Positions 7,453 through 18,082 of a DNA stretch of 38,240 nt are shown piece by piece. The notes under the pieces were generated by a model that saw only the letters and a list, made by a program, of their open reading frames with translations, had not been told where the DNA came from and made no database searches. The stretch's first letter is position 1; every line of letters starts with the position of its first letter. The DNA is from an uncultured Hyphomicrobiales bacterium (GTDB lineage Bacteria; Pseudomonadota; Alphaproteobacteria; Rhizobiales; Beijerinckiaceae), in contig CAIKAR010000087.1 of NCBI GenBank assembly GCA_903825465.1, positions 1-38,240 on the forward strand, given 5' to 3'. The position numbers were made by a program, and so were the translations under genes.

Positions 7453-8703
7453 CTACATCACCGCTCGGAGCTCCGGCGCCCCGCCAAAAAGCCGCCGGTG
7501 CTCCTCCAACGCGTAACGGTCGGTCATCCCCGCGATATAGTCGCAAACCAGGCGGCGAAACCGCGCCTCGCCCACGCCGGATTTCTCCAGGGCTTCGGCT
7601 TGCGCCGCCCACTCCGCCGGCATGTCTCCGGGATGGGCCACGAGATGCTCGTAAAGTTTCGAGACGACGCCGACCGCGGCGCGGCGCACACGCATGACGC
7701 GTTCGTGGCGGTACATGCGTGGATAAAGGAACCCCTTGATCGCTAAATCCACCGCCGCCATTTCGCGGGAGAGATCCACCATCCCGCGGGCCGCCGCGCG
7801 CACCGCCGCGGCGTCCGCCGGCGCCTCGTCCTGGAGCCGGCAACGGGCCTCCACGATCGCGCTTTCGACAAAGCCGGTGATGACGCGGCGCTGCAATTCG
7901 TTGATACGCCTGTTGGTCTCGACGCCGGGATGGCGGGCGTCGATTCCGTCCAGCAAATCCCGCAGAAAATCGACGTCGCGCAAATCGGCGAAATCGAACA
8001 ATCCATTGCGCAGGCCGTCGTCGATATCGTGGGCGTTGTAGGCGATGTCGTCGGCGATGGCGGCGCACTGGGCTTCGGCGCTGGCGAAGCCGCTCAACCC
8101 GAGCGGATGGGTCGCGTCGTATTCGACAATGGCCGCCGGCACGCCTTTTTTGGCGTATTTCGCCAGTGGCGTTCCATCGGCCGCGACCAACGGACCATTG
8201 TGTTTGACCAGGCCCTCCAGCGTTTCCCAGGCGAGGTTCAGCCCGTCGAAATCGGCGTAGCGCCGCTCCAGCCGCGTGACGATGCGCAGCGCCTGGGCGT
8301 TATGATCGAAGCCGCCCCACTCCGCCATCGCCAGTTCCAGCGCGTCCTCGCCGGCGTGGCCGAAGGGCGTGTGGCCAAGGTCGTGCGCCAACGCCAGCGC
8401 TTCGGCGAGATCTTCGTCGAGCCCCAGCGCGCGGGCGAGCGCCCGGGCGATTTGGCCGACTTCGATGGTGTGGGTCAGGCGCGTGCGATAATGGTCGCCC
8501 TCGTGCGGGACAAACACTTGCGTCTTGTGCGCGAGGCGTCGAAACGCCGTCGAATGAATGATCCGGTCCCGGTCGCGCTGAAATTCGGTGCGCGTTGGCG
8601 ACGCCGGCTCGGCTCGCAGCCGCCCCTTCGAAAAATCGGGATTGGCGGCGTAGGCGGCGCGGCGAACATAAGCTGTCGGGTAAAGCCCCGCGGGCGGGAA
8701 CAT
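7453..8703 (-). CDS. dgt: dGTP triphosphohydrolase-like protein (HD superfamily)
   Basis: A 416-residue HD-domain nucleotide triphosphohydrolase. Family members remove triphosphate from dNTPs and help balance pools. Metal-binding landmarks are [13 protein letters not shown] (H78), [16 protein letters not shown] (H107-D108) and [13 protein letters not shown]. The upstream basic segment [25 protein letters not shown] is the usual type 2 dGTPase signature. The length and lack of inserts fit the shorter type rather than E. coli Dgt. I take the ATG at 8703 because the longer frame would start at a TTG inside erpA. It is divergent from erpA with an 86-bp shared promoter region, a pairing often seen in alphaproteobacteria. 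Confidence 0.9.
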   Translation of the reverse strand: MFPPAGLYPTAYVRRAAYAANPDFSKGRLRAEPASPTRTEFQRDRDRIIHSTAFRRLAHKTQVFVPHEGDHYRTRLTHTIEVGQIARALARALGLDEDLAEALALAHDLGHTPFGHAGEDALELAMAEWGGFDHNAQALRIVTRLERRYADFDGLNLAWETLEGLVKHNGPLVAADGTPLAKYAKKGVPAAIVEYDATHPLGLSGFASAEAQCAAIADDIAYNAHDIDDGLRNGLFDFADLRDVDFLRDLLDGIDARHPGVETNRRINELQRRVITGFVESAIVEARCRLQDEAPADAAAVRAAARGMVDLSREMAAVDLAIKGFLYPRMYRHERVMRVRRAAVGVVSKLYEHLVAHPGDMPAEWAAQAEALEKSGVGEARFRRLVCDYIAGMTDRYALEEHRRLFGGAPELRAVM

Positions 8704-8737
8704 GGCCCTGTCTCCGTCGCCGGCGCGAAGCGCGTGG

Positions 8738-8766
8738 TTGTATCCGTGCGGTGACGGACTTATATC
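8738..8766 (+). promoter_or_regulatory. Candidate erpA promoter
   Basis: TTGTAT (8738-8743), a 17-bp spacer and TATATC (8761-8766) give a good sigma-70-like promoter. The expected start is about 8773, just ahead of the GAGG ribosome-binding site at 8780-8783. I see no clear IscR- or Iron-Rhizobial-type operator by eye. Confidence 0.5.
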
Positions 8767-8789
8767 TCTGCTTGCAATCGAGGCAAGCG

Positions 8790-9131
8790 ATGAGCGATCC
8801 AACCGTCAACCCCGTTTCCCTCACCGACCGCGCGGCGAAGCGCATCGCGCAGGTGCTCGGCAAAGAGGCCGTGGGCTCGATGCTGCGCGTGGCCGTCAAC
8901 GGCGGGGGCTGTTCGGGCTTTCAATACGATTTCGCCATCGAGGCGGCGAAGGCGGACGACGATTTCGTCATCTCCCGCGACGGCGCGATTGTCCTCGTCG
9001 ATCCCACCTCGCTGGAATTCCTCAATGGCGCGCGGATTGATTTCGTCGATGGTTTGATCGGGCAGTCGTTCAAGATCGAAAACCCGAACGCCACCTCCTC
9101 CTGCGGCTGCGGCACGAGTTTTTCGGTTTAG
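8790..9131 (+). CDS. erpA: A-type iron-sulfur cluster carrier (ErpA/IscA family)
   Basis: A 113-residue A-type carrier that passes Fe-S clusters to apo-proteins. The three cluster ligands are present: C41 in GGGCSGFQY, and C105 and C107 in SSCGCGTSF. The length is typical. The ATG at 8790 has GAGG six nt upstream; the frame continues upstream without similarity, so this start is chosen. ErpA and IscA types are hard to separate by eye. Position away from an isc/suf cluster and divergence from dgt favour ErpA, a common alphaproteobacterial location. The nearby moaA ([4Fe-4S] enzyme) and mrp genes are possible clients or partners. Confidence 0.92.
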   Translation: MSDPTVNPVSLTDRAAKRIAQVLGKEAVGSMLRVAVNGGGCSGFQYDFAIEAAKADDDFVISRDGAIVLVDPTSLEFLNGARIDFVDGLIGQSFKIENPNATSSCGCGTSFSV

Positions 9132-9158
9132 GCCTTCCCCGCGAGCCGAAGGGCGGAC

Positions 9159-10046
9159 ATGCACGCGCTGTTCATCGGGCAAACCTACATCGACGTCACG
9201 ATGATCGCCGACGAGATGCCCTCCGGCGACGACAAGGCCGTGGCGCGCGATTACGCGGTGTCGTTCGGCGGCAACGCGGTGACGGCGGCCTTCGCCTGCG
9301 CGCGCCTGCGAGGCCGGGTGGAATTGCTCGCGACGGTCGCCGACGATTGGCTGGGACGCATGTTTTCAGACATGGCCCGTCGCCACGGCATACCTGTGCA
9401 TCCGCGCAAAGTCCGTCGGTCGTCGCTGTCGTTCGTGTTGCCGCGCGACTCCCGCCGCGCCATCCTGCGCGCCCGCGACGACGACTATCTCGACCCCGTG
9501 CCAAGGCTCGACCTGAGCCAATGCGCCGCGCTGCATCTCGACGGCCACCAGGCGGACGCCGCGATCCATTACGCCAAAGACTTTCGCAAGCGGGGTTTGC
9601 TGACCTCGCTCGACGGCGGCGCGGCGCGCGACAACACCCGGGACCTGCTGGGGCTGGTCGATGTCGCCATATGCGCCGAGCGCTTTTGCCAGCAATTGGG
9701 CCTCGACCCCTTGGGTTGCCTCGAATTTCTCAAATCGCGCGGCTGCCGGATCGGCGGCGTCACCGAAGGCGAGCGCGGCATGCTCTGGTACGACGAAGCC
9801 GGCGACATTCAGCGCATGCCCGCACTGCCGGTGCCACGCGAACTCGTCATCGACACGTCGGGAGCCGGCGACGTTTTCCACGGCGCCTATATGGCGTCCT
9901 ATCTGGAACGCCCCGACGCGCCGTGGCGCGAGCATTTCACCTTCGCCCGCGCTGCCTCGGCGTTCAAAATCCAGCATCTCGGCAACGAGGCGGGGCTGCC
10001 GTCGCGCGCCCAGGTCGAGCGTGTGCGCGCGCTTTACGAAACGTGA
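9159..10046 (+). CDS. PfkB-family carbohydrate kinase
   Basis: A 295-residue ribokinase/PfkB-fold kinase that phosphorylates a sugar or nucleoside hydroxyl with ATP. The first signature is seen around GGNAVTAAFACARL (residues 37-50). The second is IDTSGAGDVFHGAY (231-244), with D238 as the catalytic base and GAGD forming the anion hole. The substrate cannot be read from these motifs. It begins 27 nt after erpA on the same strand, so co-transcription is likely, though no functional link is obvious. It converges on a GST gene with a gap of only three bases. The length is at the short end for the family but no motif is missing. Confidence 0.88.
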   Translation: MHALFIGQTYIDVTMIADEMPSGDDKAVARDYAVSFGGNAVTAAFACARLRGRVELLATVADDWLGRMFSDMARRHGIPVHPRKVRRSSLSFVLPRDSRRAILRARDDDYLDPVPRLDLSQCAALHLDGHQADAAIHYAKDFRKRGLLTSLDGGAARDNTRDLLGLVDVAICAERFCQQLGLDPLGCLEFLKSRGCRIGGVTEGERGMLWYDEAGDIQRMPALPVPRELVIDTSGAGDVFHGAYMASYLERPDAPWREHFTFARAASAFKIQHLGNEAGLPSRAQVERVRALYET

Positions 10047-10049
10047 CGG

Positions 10050-10676
10050 TCAGCCGGCGGCCTTCGCGTGAGCCGCCGCCATTTCGGCGTCCTTCACGGC
10101 CACTTTGGCGAAGGCCGGGCGCGCGCAAACCCGCGTTGAATAGGCGGTGAACTCAGGCAGTTCCGGCACGATTTTGAAGCCCATGGTCCATTTTAGCGCC
10201 GTGCCCCACAAAATGTCGGCGGCGGTGAACGTTTCGCCGAGAAGCCACGGCCCCCGCGCCAATTGCGCCGACAAGGTCTTGATAACCGTGTCGAAATCGC
10301 CATACAGCGACATCGCGAGCCCGGCCGGTTCGCGCTTCATCGCCTTGTCGACGACGGCGGGTTCGAAGCTCGACCCATAGAAGGCGAGCCAGCGCAGATA
10401 GGGCCCGCGCATCGCGTCGTTCAAACCCGGCGCCAGGCCGGCGGCGGGAAACAGGTCCGCGAGGTAGATGAAAATCGCGACCTGCTCCGTCGTCAAGTCG
10501 CCGTTGTTGACGATCGCGGGCACCTTCCCCAGCGGATTGACGGCGAGGTAGGCCGGCTGGCGCTGCTCGCCGGCCTTCATATTCAGCCACCGCGTTTCAT
10601 GTGGCGCGCCAAGCTCCTCAAGCAGGATGGCCACGCCGGTGGAGCGGGTGTTGGGCGAGTGGTGGAAGACGAGCAT
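10050..10676 (-). CDS. Glutathione S-transferase family protein
   Basis: A 208-residue GST. The N-terminal thioredoxin-like domain (residues ~1-78) has SPNTRSTGVAILLEELG, the NPLGKVPAIV loop with the cis-Pro, and the TEQVAIFIYLAD glutathione-contact segment. The all-helical C-terminal domain contains GPWLLGETFTAADILWGTALKW, the usual N-capping box region. The exact class and substrate are unclear. Ser/Asn residues early in the chain (H6-S-P-N) could supply the thiol-activating group, but I cannot assign it. The start is the ATG at 10676. It lies 97 nt downstream of the DUF971 gene on the same strand. Confidence 0.88.
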   Translation of the reverse strand: MLVFHHSPNTRSTGVAILLEELGAPHETRWLNMKAGEQRQPAYLAVNPLGKVPAIVNNGDLTTEQVAIFIYLADLFPAAGLAPGLNDAMRGPYLRWLAFYGSSFEPAVVDKAMKREPAGLAMSLYGDFDTVIKTLSAQLARGPWLLGETFTAADILWGTALKWTMGFKIVPELPEFTAYSTRVCARPAFAKVAVKDAEMAAAHAKAAG

Positions 10677-10773
10677 GGGTCACTCCGCGGTGGGATGCCG
10701 GGGGTTATACGGCCGAGGGAACAGGCGCGGCAAAGTCTTTCGCAATCGGCCGCTTGGCGCCAACTCAACGAGG

Positions 10774-11133
10774 TTAGCGCTCCAATCCCTTCGCCTTCAA
10801 CTCCGCCAGATACGCCGCCCACTTTTCATTCCGGGACAAGCCGAGTTCGCGCAGGTAGCCAAAACCGTAAATGCCGGTGGAATGCCCGTCGTCGAAGACC
10901 AGCCGCACAGCGTAATTGCCGGTGGGGACGATCTCCTTGATGGCGACGCCGCGCTTGCCATGCTGGGTCGTCCGCTGGCCCGGCCCATGTCCCTGCACCT
11001 CGGCGCTGGGGCTCTCGACGCGCAAAAACTCGGCGGGAAGCTCGAACGCGCCGCCATCGTCGAAGGAAATCACCAGCAGCTTGCCCGTGTCCTTCAGGCG
11101 AAGCTCGATGGGCCATGGCGCTGCGTCGGTCAT
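10774..11133 (-). CDS. DUF971 domain protein (GBBH-like N-terminal domain)
   Basis: A 119-residue single-domain protein resembling DUF971, the small domain at the N terminus of gamma-butyrobetaine hydroxylase and at the C terminus of plant HCF101. Visible family features are WPIELRLKDTGKLLVISFDDG near the start, LPAEFLRVESPSAEVQGHG, and the end IYGFGYLRELG. No catalytic residues are known to me. The ATG at 11133 with AGGG upstream is chosen over an upstream-extended frame. It is divergent from moaA with a 92-bp intergenic region. Because HCF101 joins DUF59, Mrp ATPase and DUF971 in one chain, proximity to mrp suggests a role in Fe-S protein maturation, but this is inference. Confidence 0.82.
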   Translation of the reverse strand: MTDAAPWPIELRLKDTGKLLVISFDDGGAFELPAEFLRVESPSAEVQGHGPGQRTTQHGKRGVAIKEIVPTGNYAVRLVFDDGHSTGIYGFGYLRELGLSRNEKWAAYLAELKAKGLER

Positions 11134-11172
11134 CGCGTTTTTCCCTGTTGGGCGGGCCCGGCGAATAGGCCT

Positions 11173-11200
11173 TTCAACAGGGGCCAGCAAGCGCTATATC
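11173..11200 (+). promoter_or_regulatory. Candidate moaA promoter
   Basis: TTCAAC (11173-11178), a 16-bp spacer and TATATC (11195-11200) would place the start about 18 nt ahead of the moaA ATG. The -35 is weak. No molybdenum-cofactor riboswitch fold is apparent; the leader is too short. Confidence 0.3.
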
Positions 11201-11225
11201 ATGGAAAGCATAAAGATCGGGCGTT

Positions 11226-12257
11226 ATGACAATCGTTGACAAGAGTTTCATGCCGGGAGCCGCGCCGCTTATCGACCCTTTTGGCCGGGCGGTCACCTAT
11301 ATCCGCGTTTCCGTGACCGACCGCTGCGACTTCCGCTGTGTTTACTGCATGTCCGAAGACATGACGTTCCTGCCCAAACGCGACCTGCTGACGTTGGAAG
11401 AGCTCGACCGCTTGTGCTCGGCCTTTGTCGGCCTTGGCACCCGCAAGATCCGCGTCACCGGGGGCGAGCCCTTGGTCAGGCGCGGAATCATGACCCTGTT
11501 CCAATCGCTCTCCCGTCATCTCGAGTCGGGCGCTCTTGAAGAACTCACAGTCACCACCAACGGATCGCAACTCGCGAAATACGCGCGCGAGTTGTTCGCG
11601 TGCGGGGTGCGGCGGATCAATGTGTCGCTCGACACGCTCGACGCCGTCAAATTCCGCGCCATCACCCGTTGGGGCGATCTGTCGAAGGTGATGGAGGGCC
11701 TCGACGCGGCGCAGGCGGCGGGGCTTGAGATCAAGATCAACGTGGTCGCGCTGAAGGGCGTGAACGACGAGGAGTTTCCGAGGTTGATCGAATGGGCGCA
11801 CGGGCGCGGGATGGACCTCACCTTCATCGAGGTGATGCCGCTCGGCGACGTCGAAGCCGCCCGCGTCGATCAGTATCTGCCGCTGAGCGACGTGCGCAAA
11901 AGCCTGTCGGAGCGTTATTCCCTTGAGGCGATCGATTACCAGACCGGCGGCCCCGCGCGTTACGCGCGCGTGAAGGAGACGGGCGGCAGGGTCGGCTTCA
12001 TCACGCCGATGACCCATAATTTCTGCGAGAGCTGCAACCGCGTCCGCGTCACTTGCACGGGCACGCTTTACATGTGCCTCGGCCAGGAGGACGCCGTCGA
12101 TCTGCGCGCGCCCTTGCGGTCGAGCGAAAGCGACGGTCCGCTCGAAGACGCGATCCGCGGCGCCATTTCGCGCAAACCCAAAGGCCACGATTTCATGATC
12201 GACCGCACGACGAAGACGCCGGCGGTGGGTCGTCATATGAGCGTGACCGGCGGATAG
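11226..12257 (+). CDS. moaA: GTP 3',8-cyclase (molybdenum cofactor biosynthesis)
   Basis: A 343-residue radical-SAM enzyme catalysing the first step of molybdopterin synthesis, turning GTP into 3',8-cyclo-7,8-dihydro-GTP. The N-terminal SAM cluster is C34-x3-C38-x2-C41 ([10 protein letters not shown]) and the second [4Fe-4S] cluster uses C267, C270 and C284. The chain ends in GG (MSVTGG), the conserved tail that contributes an Arg-radical/SAM environment in MoaA. The length is normal. The start at 11226 has only a weak ribosome-binding site; an internal ATG at 11250 is possible. No other moa or mob genes are nearby. It faces the DUF971 gene and precedes mrp by 61 nt. Confidence 0.95.
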   Translation: MTIVDKSFMPGAAPLIDPFGRAVTYIRVSVTDRCDFRCVYCMSEDMTFLPKRDLLTLEELDRLCSAFVGLGTRKIRVTGGEPLVRRGIMTLFQSLSRHLESGALEELTVTTNGSQLAKYARELFACGVRRINVSLDTLDAVKFRAITRWGDLSKVMEGLDAAQAAGLEIKINVVALKGVNDEEFPRLIEWAHGRGMDLTFIEVMPLGDVEAARVDQYLPLSDVRKSLSERYSLEAIDYQTGGPARYARVKETGGRVGFITPMTHNFCESCNRVRVTCTGTLYMCLGQEDAVDLRAPLRSSESDGPLEDAIRGAISRKPKGHDFMIDRTTKTPAVGRHMSVTGG

Positions 12258-12262
12258 GGGAC

Positions 12263-12298
12263 AACCAGTTTATCGAACCCCACCGGAGTTCACTGGTT
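12263..12298 (+). repeat. Inverted repeat between moaA and mrp
   Basis: AACCAGT (12263-12269) is exactly complementary to ACTGGTT (12292-12298). The interior can pair as GAACCCC with GGAGTTC (one mismatch) around ACC, giving a two-part hairpin. There is no U-run, so it is not a canonical terminator. It sits 20 nt ahead of the mrp ATG and could be an attenuator-like or protein-binding structure. Confidence 0.4.
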
Positions 12299-12318
12299 CG
12301 TTCACGAAAGCGCCGCTC

Positions 12319-13422
12319 ATGGTTAGTGAAACAGAAGTCCTCGCCGCGCTGGCCCGCGTGCCCGGCCCGGATGGTTCGACGCCCCTGCCGCAATCCGGCG
12401 CGATTTCCGGCGTCACCACCCTTGGCGACAAAGTCTATGTGTCGATCTCGGTCGATCCCGCCAAAGCGTCCATGCTGGAGGCGATGCGCCGAACCGCGGA
12501 AGCGGTTCTGAAGCAACTGCCCGGCGTCGCCACCGCCACGGTGACGCTCACCGCCGACCGTCCCGCCGGCGCGCCCCGCCCGGCCGCCCAACCCGGACCC
12601 AAAGCGCAGGCGGCGCAGCGGCAGACCGGCATCCCCGGCGTGGCGCGCATCATCGCCGTCGCCTCGGGCAAGGGTGGCGTCGGCAAATCGACGACCGCGG
12701 CCAACCTGGCCTTGGGCCTTGCGTCGCATGGCTGGCGCGTCGGCGTGCTCGACGCGGATGTCTATGGGCCCTCGCTGCCGCGGTTATTCGGTCTTTCGGG
12801 CAAGCCGGAGTCCGACGGCAAGACGATGCGGCCCATGCGCGCCCATGGCGTTGGCGTGATGTCGATCGGCTTTCTCGTCGACGAAGGCACGGCGATGATT
12901 TGGCGCGGGCCGATGGTGCAGTCGGCGCTGACGCAGATGATGCGCGACGTAACGTGGGGCGAACTCGATTGCCTGGTGGTGGACATGCCGCCCGGCACCG
13001 GCGACGCGCAGCTCACCATGGCGCAGACCGTGCCCCTCGACGGCGCCGTGATCGTCTCGACGCCGCAGGATCTCGCGCTGATCGACGCGCGCCGCGCGGT
13101 CTCGATGTTCGAGAAGGTGAAGGTGCCAGTTCTCGGCGTGGTCGAAAACATGAGCTATTTCCTCTGCCCCAAATGCGGCGAACGCTCCGATATCTTCGCC
13201 CACGGCGGCGCGCGCCACGAGGCGGAAACGCTGAACGTGCCTTTTCTGGGCGAGGTGCCGCTGCATATGGCGATCCGCGAAACCTCCGACGCGGGACGCC
13301 CCGTCGTGGCGACCGACCCGGACTCGGCGCACGCGAAAATCTACCGCGATATCGCCGCGGGGGTCATGGCGCGGCTCGGCGCCGGCGGCGCGCGCGCTTT
13401 TCCCCGCATCGTGATCGAATAA
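12319..13422 (+). CDS. mrp: Mrp/NBP35-family Fe-S cluster carrier ATPase (ApbC)
   Basis: A 367-residue P-loop ATPase that carries and transfers [4Fe-4S] clusters. The N-terminal MIP18/DUF59 domain (residues ~1-80) is followed by a Pro/Ala linker (82-107). The deviant Walker A SGKGGVGKST (residues ~116-125) has both signature lysines, and C283-P-K-C286 provides the cluster-bridging CxxC. DADVYGPSLPRLFG and VDMPPGTGDAQL are further family marks. The ATG at 12319 has a poor ribosome-binding site. It follows moaA on the same strand, so it may supply clusters to MoaA, and it lies near erpA; that is inference from location. Confidence 0.95.
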   Translation: MVSETEVLAALARVPGPDGSTPLPQSGAISGVTTLGDKVYVSISVDPAKASMLEAMRRTAEAVLKQLPGVATATVTLTADRPAGAPRPAAQPGPKAQAAQRQTGIPGVARIIAVASGKGGVGKSTTAANLALGLASHGWRVGVLDADVYGPSLPRLFGLSGKPESDGKTMRPMRAHGVGVMSIGFLVDEGTAMIWRGPMVQSALTQMMRDVTWGELDCLVVDMPPGTGDAQLTMAQTVPLDGAVIVSTPQDLALIDARRAVSMFEKVKVPVLGVVENMSYFLCPKCGERSDIFAHGGARHEAETLNVPFLGEVPLHMAIRETSDAGRPVVATDPDSAHAKIYRDIAAGVMARLGAGGARAFPRIVIE

Positions 13423-13512
13423 CCATCAAGATATTGCCACGGTCGTGGCGCTCATTCGCCGCGGTTGGAAACGAATTGTCTTCCATCGCAGCGTTGTTGG
13501 GAGTGGCCTCGA

Positions 13513-14595
13513 ATGAAACGCCGTCAATTTCTGAAGGCCGCGGGCCTCGCCGCGCCCGCCGCGGTCGTCGCGGCGCCGGCCATCGCCCAGGGGGCCGCGG
13601 TCAAATGGAAGCTGACATCGGCGTTTCCCGCGAGCCTCGATTTATTGGCCGGCGGCGCGACAAGCTTCGCCGACGCCGCGCGCGAGGCGAGCGGCGGCCG
13701 CGTCGACATCGAGGCGCATCCGCCGGGCGAGATCGCGGGCGCCGTTGACGCGCTGGACGCGGTGAAGGACGGCAAGGCGGACTGCGCGCTCACCGCTCTG
13801 AGCTATTGGTGGGGCGTCGAGCCCGCCCTCGTGTTCGCGACCGGCGCGCCCTTCGGCATGAATTCGCGCGAACACGCGGCATGGCTCGACCGCGGCGGAA
13901 ACGACCTCGTCGACGAGGTCTTGTCCGGGCACAACCTTGTCGCGTTGCTAGCGGGCAACACGGGTTGCCAAATGGGCGGCTGGTTTCGCAACGACGTGAA
14001 ATCGGCCGCTGATTTCACGGGAATGAAAATCCGCGTGGCGGGCATAGCGGGCAGGATTTTGCAAAAGCTGGGCGCCGTCCCCACCGCGATGTCGCGCGAC
14101 GGCATCGCCGCCGCTTTGAAGTCGGGCGCGCTCGACGCCGCCGCCTGGGTATCGCCCGCCGACGACGAAAAACTCGAATTGGCGAAGACCGCGCCGAATT
14201 ACTTTTATCCCGGCTGGCATCAGCCGAGCATGGCCGTCCATGTCGCGGTCAACGCCGACAAGTGGAAGGCCCTGTCGAACGCCGACCGCGCGGCGCTGCG
14301 ACAGGCGGCGGCCGTCGCCAACGCCTCCATGCTTGCCGCCTATGATACGATGAACCCGCCCGCCGTTCGCCGGCTCGTGGAGGCGGGCGCGCGCCTCAAG
14401 CCGTTCCCCAACGACGCGATGGAGGCGCTGTGGAAGGCCGCGGGCGAGGTCTATCAGGAAATCGGCGATGAAAACCCGGCGTTCAAGCGTCTCCACGATT
14501 CCTACATGAACGCGCGCAACGAGCAGTATCTGTGGTGGCAGGTCGCCGAATACCCGTTCGACAATTTCATCATCCGGCAGCGCGCGAAAGGATAG
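13513..14595 (+). CDS. TRAP transporter solute-binding protein (DctP family), Tat-type signal
   Basis: A 360-residue periplasmic binding protein. The N terminus MKRRQFLKAAGLAAPA carries the twin-arginine motif RRQFLK and a moderately hydrophobic segment ending APAIAQG, so export by Tat is likely. The mature part matches the DctP/TAXI-like fold of TRAP substrate-binding proteins, with WKLTSAFPASLDLLAGG near the start and the MKIRVAGIAGRILQKLG segment, where a conserved Arg binds a carboxylate. The substrate is unknown, probably an organic acid. The ATG at 13513 has GGGAG upstream and makes the RR motif N-terminal. No DctQ/DctM membrane genes lie nearby, so its partners must be elsewhere. It converges on another binding-protein gene. 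Confidence 0.85.
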   Translation: MKRRQFLKAAGLAAPAAVVAAPAIAQGAAVKWKLTSAFPASLDLLAGGATSFADAAREASGGRVDIEAHPPGEIAGAVDALDAVKDGKADCALTALSYWWGVEPALVFATGAPFGMNSREHAAWLDRGGNDLVDEVLSGHNLVALLAGNTGCQMGGWFRNDVKSAADFTGMKIRVAGIAGRILQKLGAVPTAMSRDGIAAALKSGALDAAAWVSPADDEKLELAKTAPNYFYPGWHQPSMAVHVAVNADKWKALSNADRAALRQAAAVANASMLAAYDTMNPPAVRRLVEAGARLKPFPNDAMEALWKAAGEVYQEIGDENPAFKRLHDSYMNARNEQYLWWQVAEYPFDNFIIRQRAKG

Positions 14596-14608
14596 GGCCA
14601 ACGGGCGC

Positions 14609-14640
14609 GATCCCCGCGTCGCCGCCTCGCGGCCGGGATC
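14609..14640. terminator. Possible bidirectional hairpin between convergent genes
   Basis: GATCCC (14609-14614) pairs with GGGATC (14635-14640), with further GC pairing inside. It lies in the 51-bp gap between two converging genes. It lacks a clear U-run on either strand, so Rho-independent function is uncertain. Confidence 0.3.
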
Positions 14641-14646
14641 TTCGAT

Positions 14647-15615
14647 TCACTCGAGTTTGAAATCGATGTCCCTGATGATTGGCCGCCAGCGCGCTATTTC
14701 CTCGGAAACGAATGCGCGCGCCGCCTCGGGGCTGGTGTCAGCCGAAGGCTCGAAGCCCGAATTGGCCAGTATTTTCAGATAGTCCGGGTCCGCCATGGCC
14801 CGGCGCGTCGCCGCCGCGATCTTCTCGATCGCCGTGGGAGGCGCGCCAGCGGGCGCGAAAACGCCGGCGAAATTCAGGGCGATGAAATTCTTCACGCCGG
14901 CCTCCTCGCCGGTGGGGATGTCGAGCGCGGCGCCAATCCGCTTCGGCGTCGACACAGCCAGCACCTTGATGTTGCCGGCGCGGTGCAGGCCGAGAATTTC
15001 ACCGGTGATGTTCAACGCCGCGAGCGTCATTTGACCGGCGACGAGGTCGGCCAGCGCGGGTCCGCCGCCGCGATAAGGCACATGCACGATGTCGCGCGTG
15101 TTCGACAGCGCCTTGAACATTTCGCCGCCCAGATGCGCGGCCGAGCCAATGCCCGGCGAAGCGTAGGACAGCGAGCCGCTCTTCGCCCGGTCGAGCGCGA
15201 TCAATCCGGCCAGCGTGTCCACGCCCAGCGAGGGATGAACCACGATCCCGACGCCGCTGATCGACAGGATCGCGATGGGGTCGAAATCGCGCTGGGGGTC
15301 GTAGATCGGCCGCGTCGAGGCGATGGGATTGATGACATGCGTCGCGCCGCCGCCGAGCAGCAACGTGTAGCCGTCCGGCGCCGCGTGGCTCGCGGCGGTC
15401 GCGCCGACAATCGACCCGGCGCCGGCGATATTGTCGATGACAACGGTGCCGAGGTCGGGCCGCACCTTGTCCGCCCAGGGCCGCGCCGCGGCGTCGTTCA
15501 CACCGCCCGGCGCCCAAGGCACGATGAGGCGGATGGGGTGGTCGGGAAAAGACCGGGCGAAAGCGGGCGCGAAACGCGACAACGCCGCCGCCGCGAGAAA
15601 CACCCTGCGTTTCAT
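14647..15615 (-). CDS. Tripartite tricarboxylate transporter solute-binding protein (Bug/TctC)
   Basis: A 322-residue periplasmic receptor of the Bug family, binding small organic acids for TctAB-type transporters or acting as a sensor. The signal region is MKRRVFLAAAALSRFAPAFA; it has RR but is short and Sec- or Tat-compatible. Family landmarks are FPDHPIRLIVPWAPGGVND near the N terminus of the mature protein, GAAxSIVGATAAS-like and APDGYTLLLG segments, and YRGGGPALADLVAGQ. The ATG at 15615 is preceded by GGAGGAG at good spacing. No tctA/tctB genes are visible. Orphan Bug proteins are frequent in proteobacteria. It is divergent from maeB, an enzyme of C4-acid metabolism, so a di- or tricarboxylate ligand is a fair guess. 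Confidence 0.88.
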   Translation of the reverse strand: MKRRVFLAAAALSRFAPAFARSFPDHPIRLIVPWAPGGVNDAAARPWADKVRPDLGTVVIDNIAGAGSIVGATAASHAAPDGYTLLLGGGATHVINPIASTRPIYDPQRDFDPIAILSISGVGIVVHPSLGVDTLAGLIALDRAKSGSLSYASPGIGSAAHLGGEMFKALSNTRDIVHVPYRGGGPALADLVAGQMTLAALNITGEILGLHRAGNIKVLAVSTPKRIGAALDIPTGEEAGVKNFIALNFAGVFAPAGAPPTAIEKIAAATRRAMADPDYLKILANSGFEPSADTSPEAARAFVSEEIARWRPIIRDIDFKLE

Positions 15616-15709
15616 GAACCTGTCTCCTCCGTGGCGCAAAGAAGTAACGCGGTCTGGCGGAGATCGGCAAGGCGCCGCCACCGCCGCCGCCGGTTGTCCG
15701 CCGAAAGCG

Positions 15710-15737
15710 TTGCCGAGCCCGGTTATTCGATTATACG
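15710..15737 (+). promoter_or_regulatory. Candidate maeB promoter
   Basis: TTGCCG (15710-15715), a 16-bp spacer and TATACG (15732-15737) form a plausible sigma-70-type promoter. It would start transcription about 30 nt before the maeB ATG. Confidence 0.4.
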
Positions 15738-15773
15738 AAGGGACTCGCCGCGGCAGGGGGATCAGGAGCCAGG

Positions 15774-18071
<2,298 letters not shown>

Positions 18072-18082
18072 CGGCTTCCCGA

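Noticed and set aside
11202-11240. Short ATG frame overlapping the moaA start as a leader peptide
   Set aside because: Twelve codons with no ribosome-binding site and no amino-acid run that would suggest attenuation.
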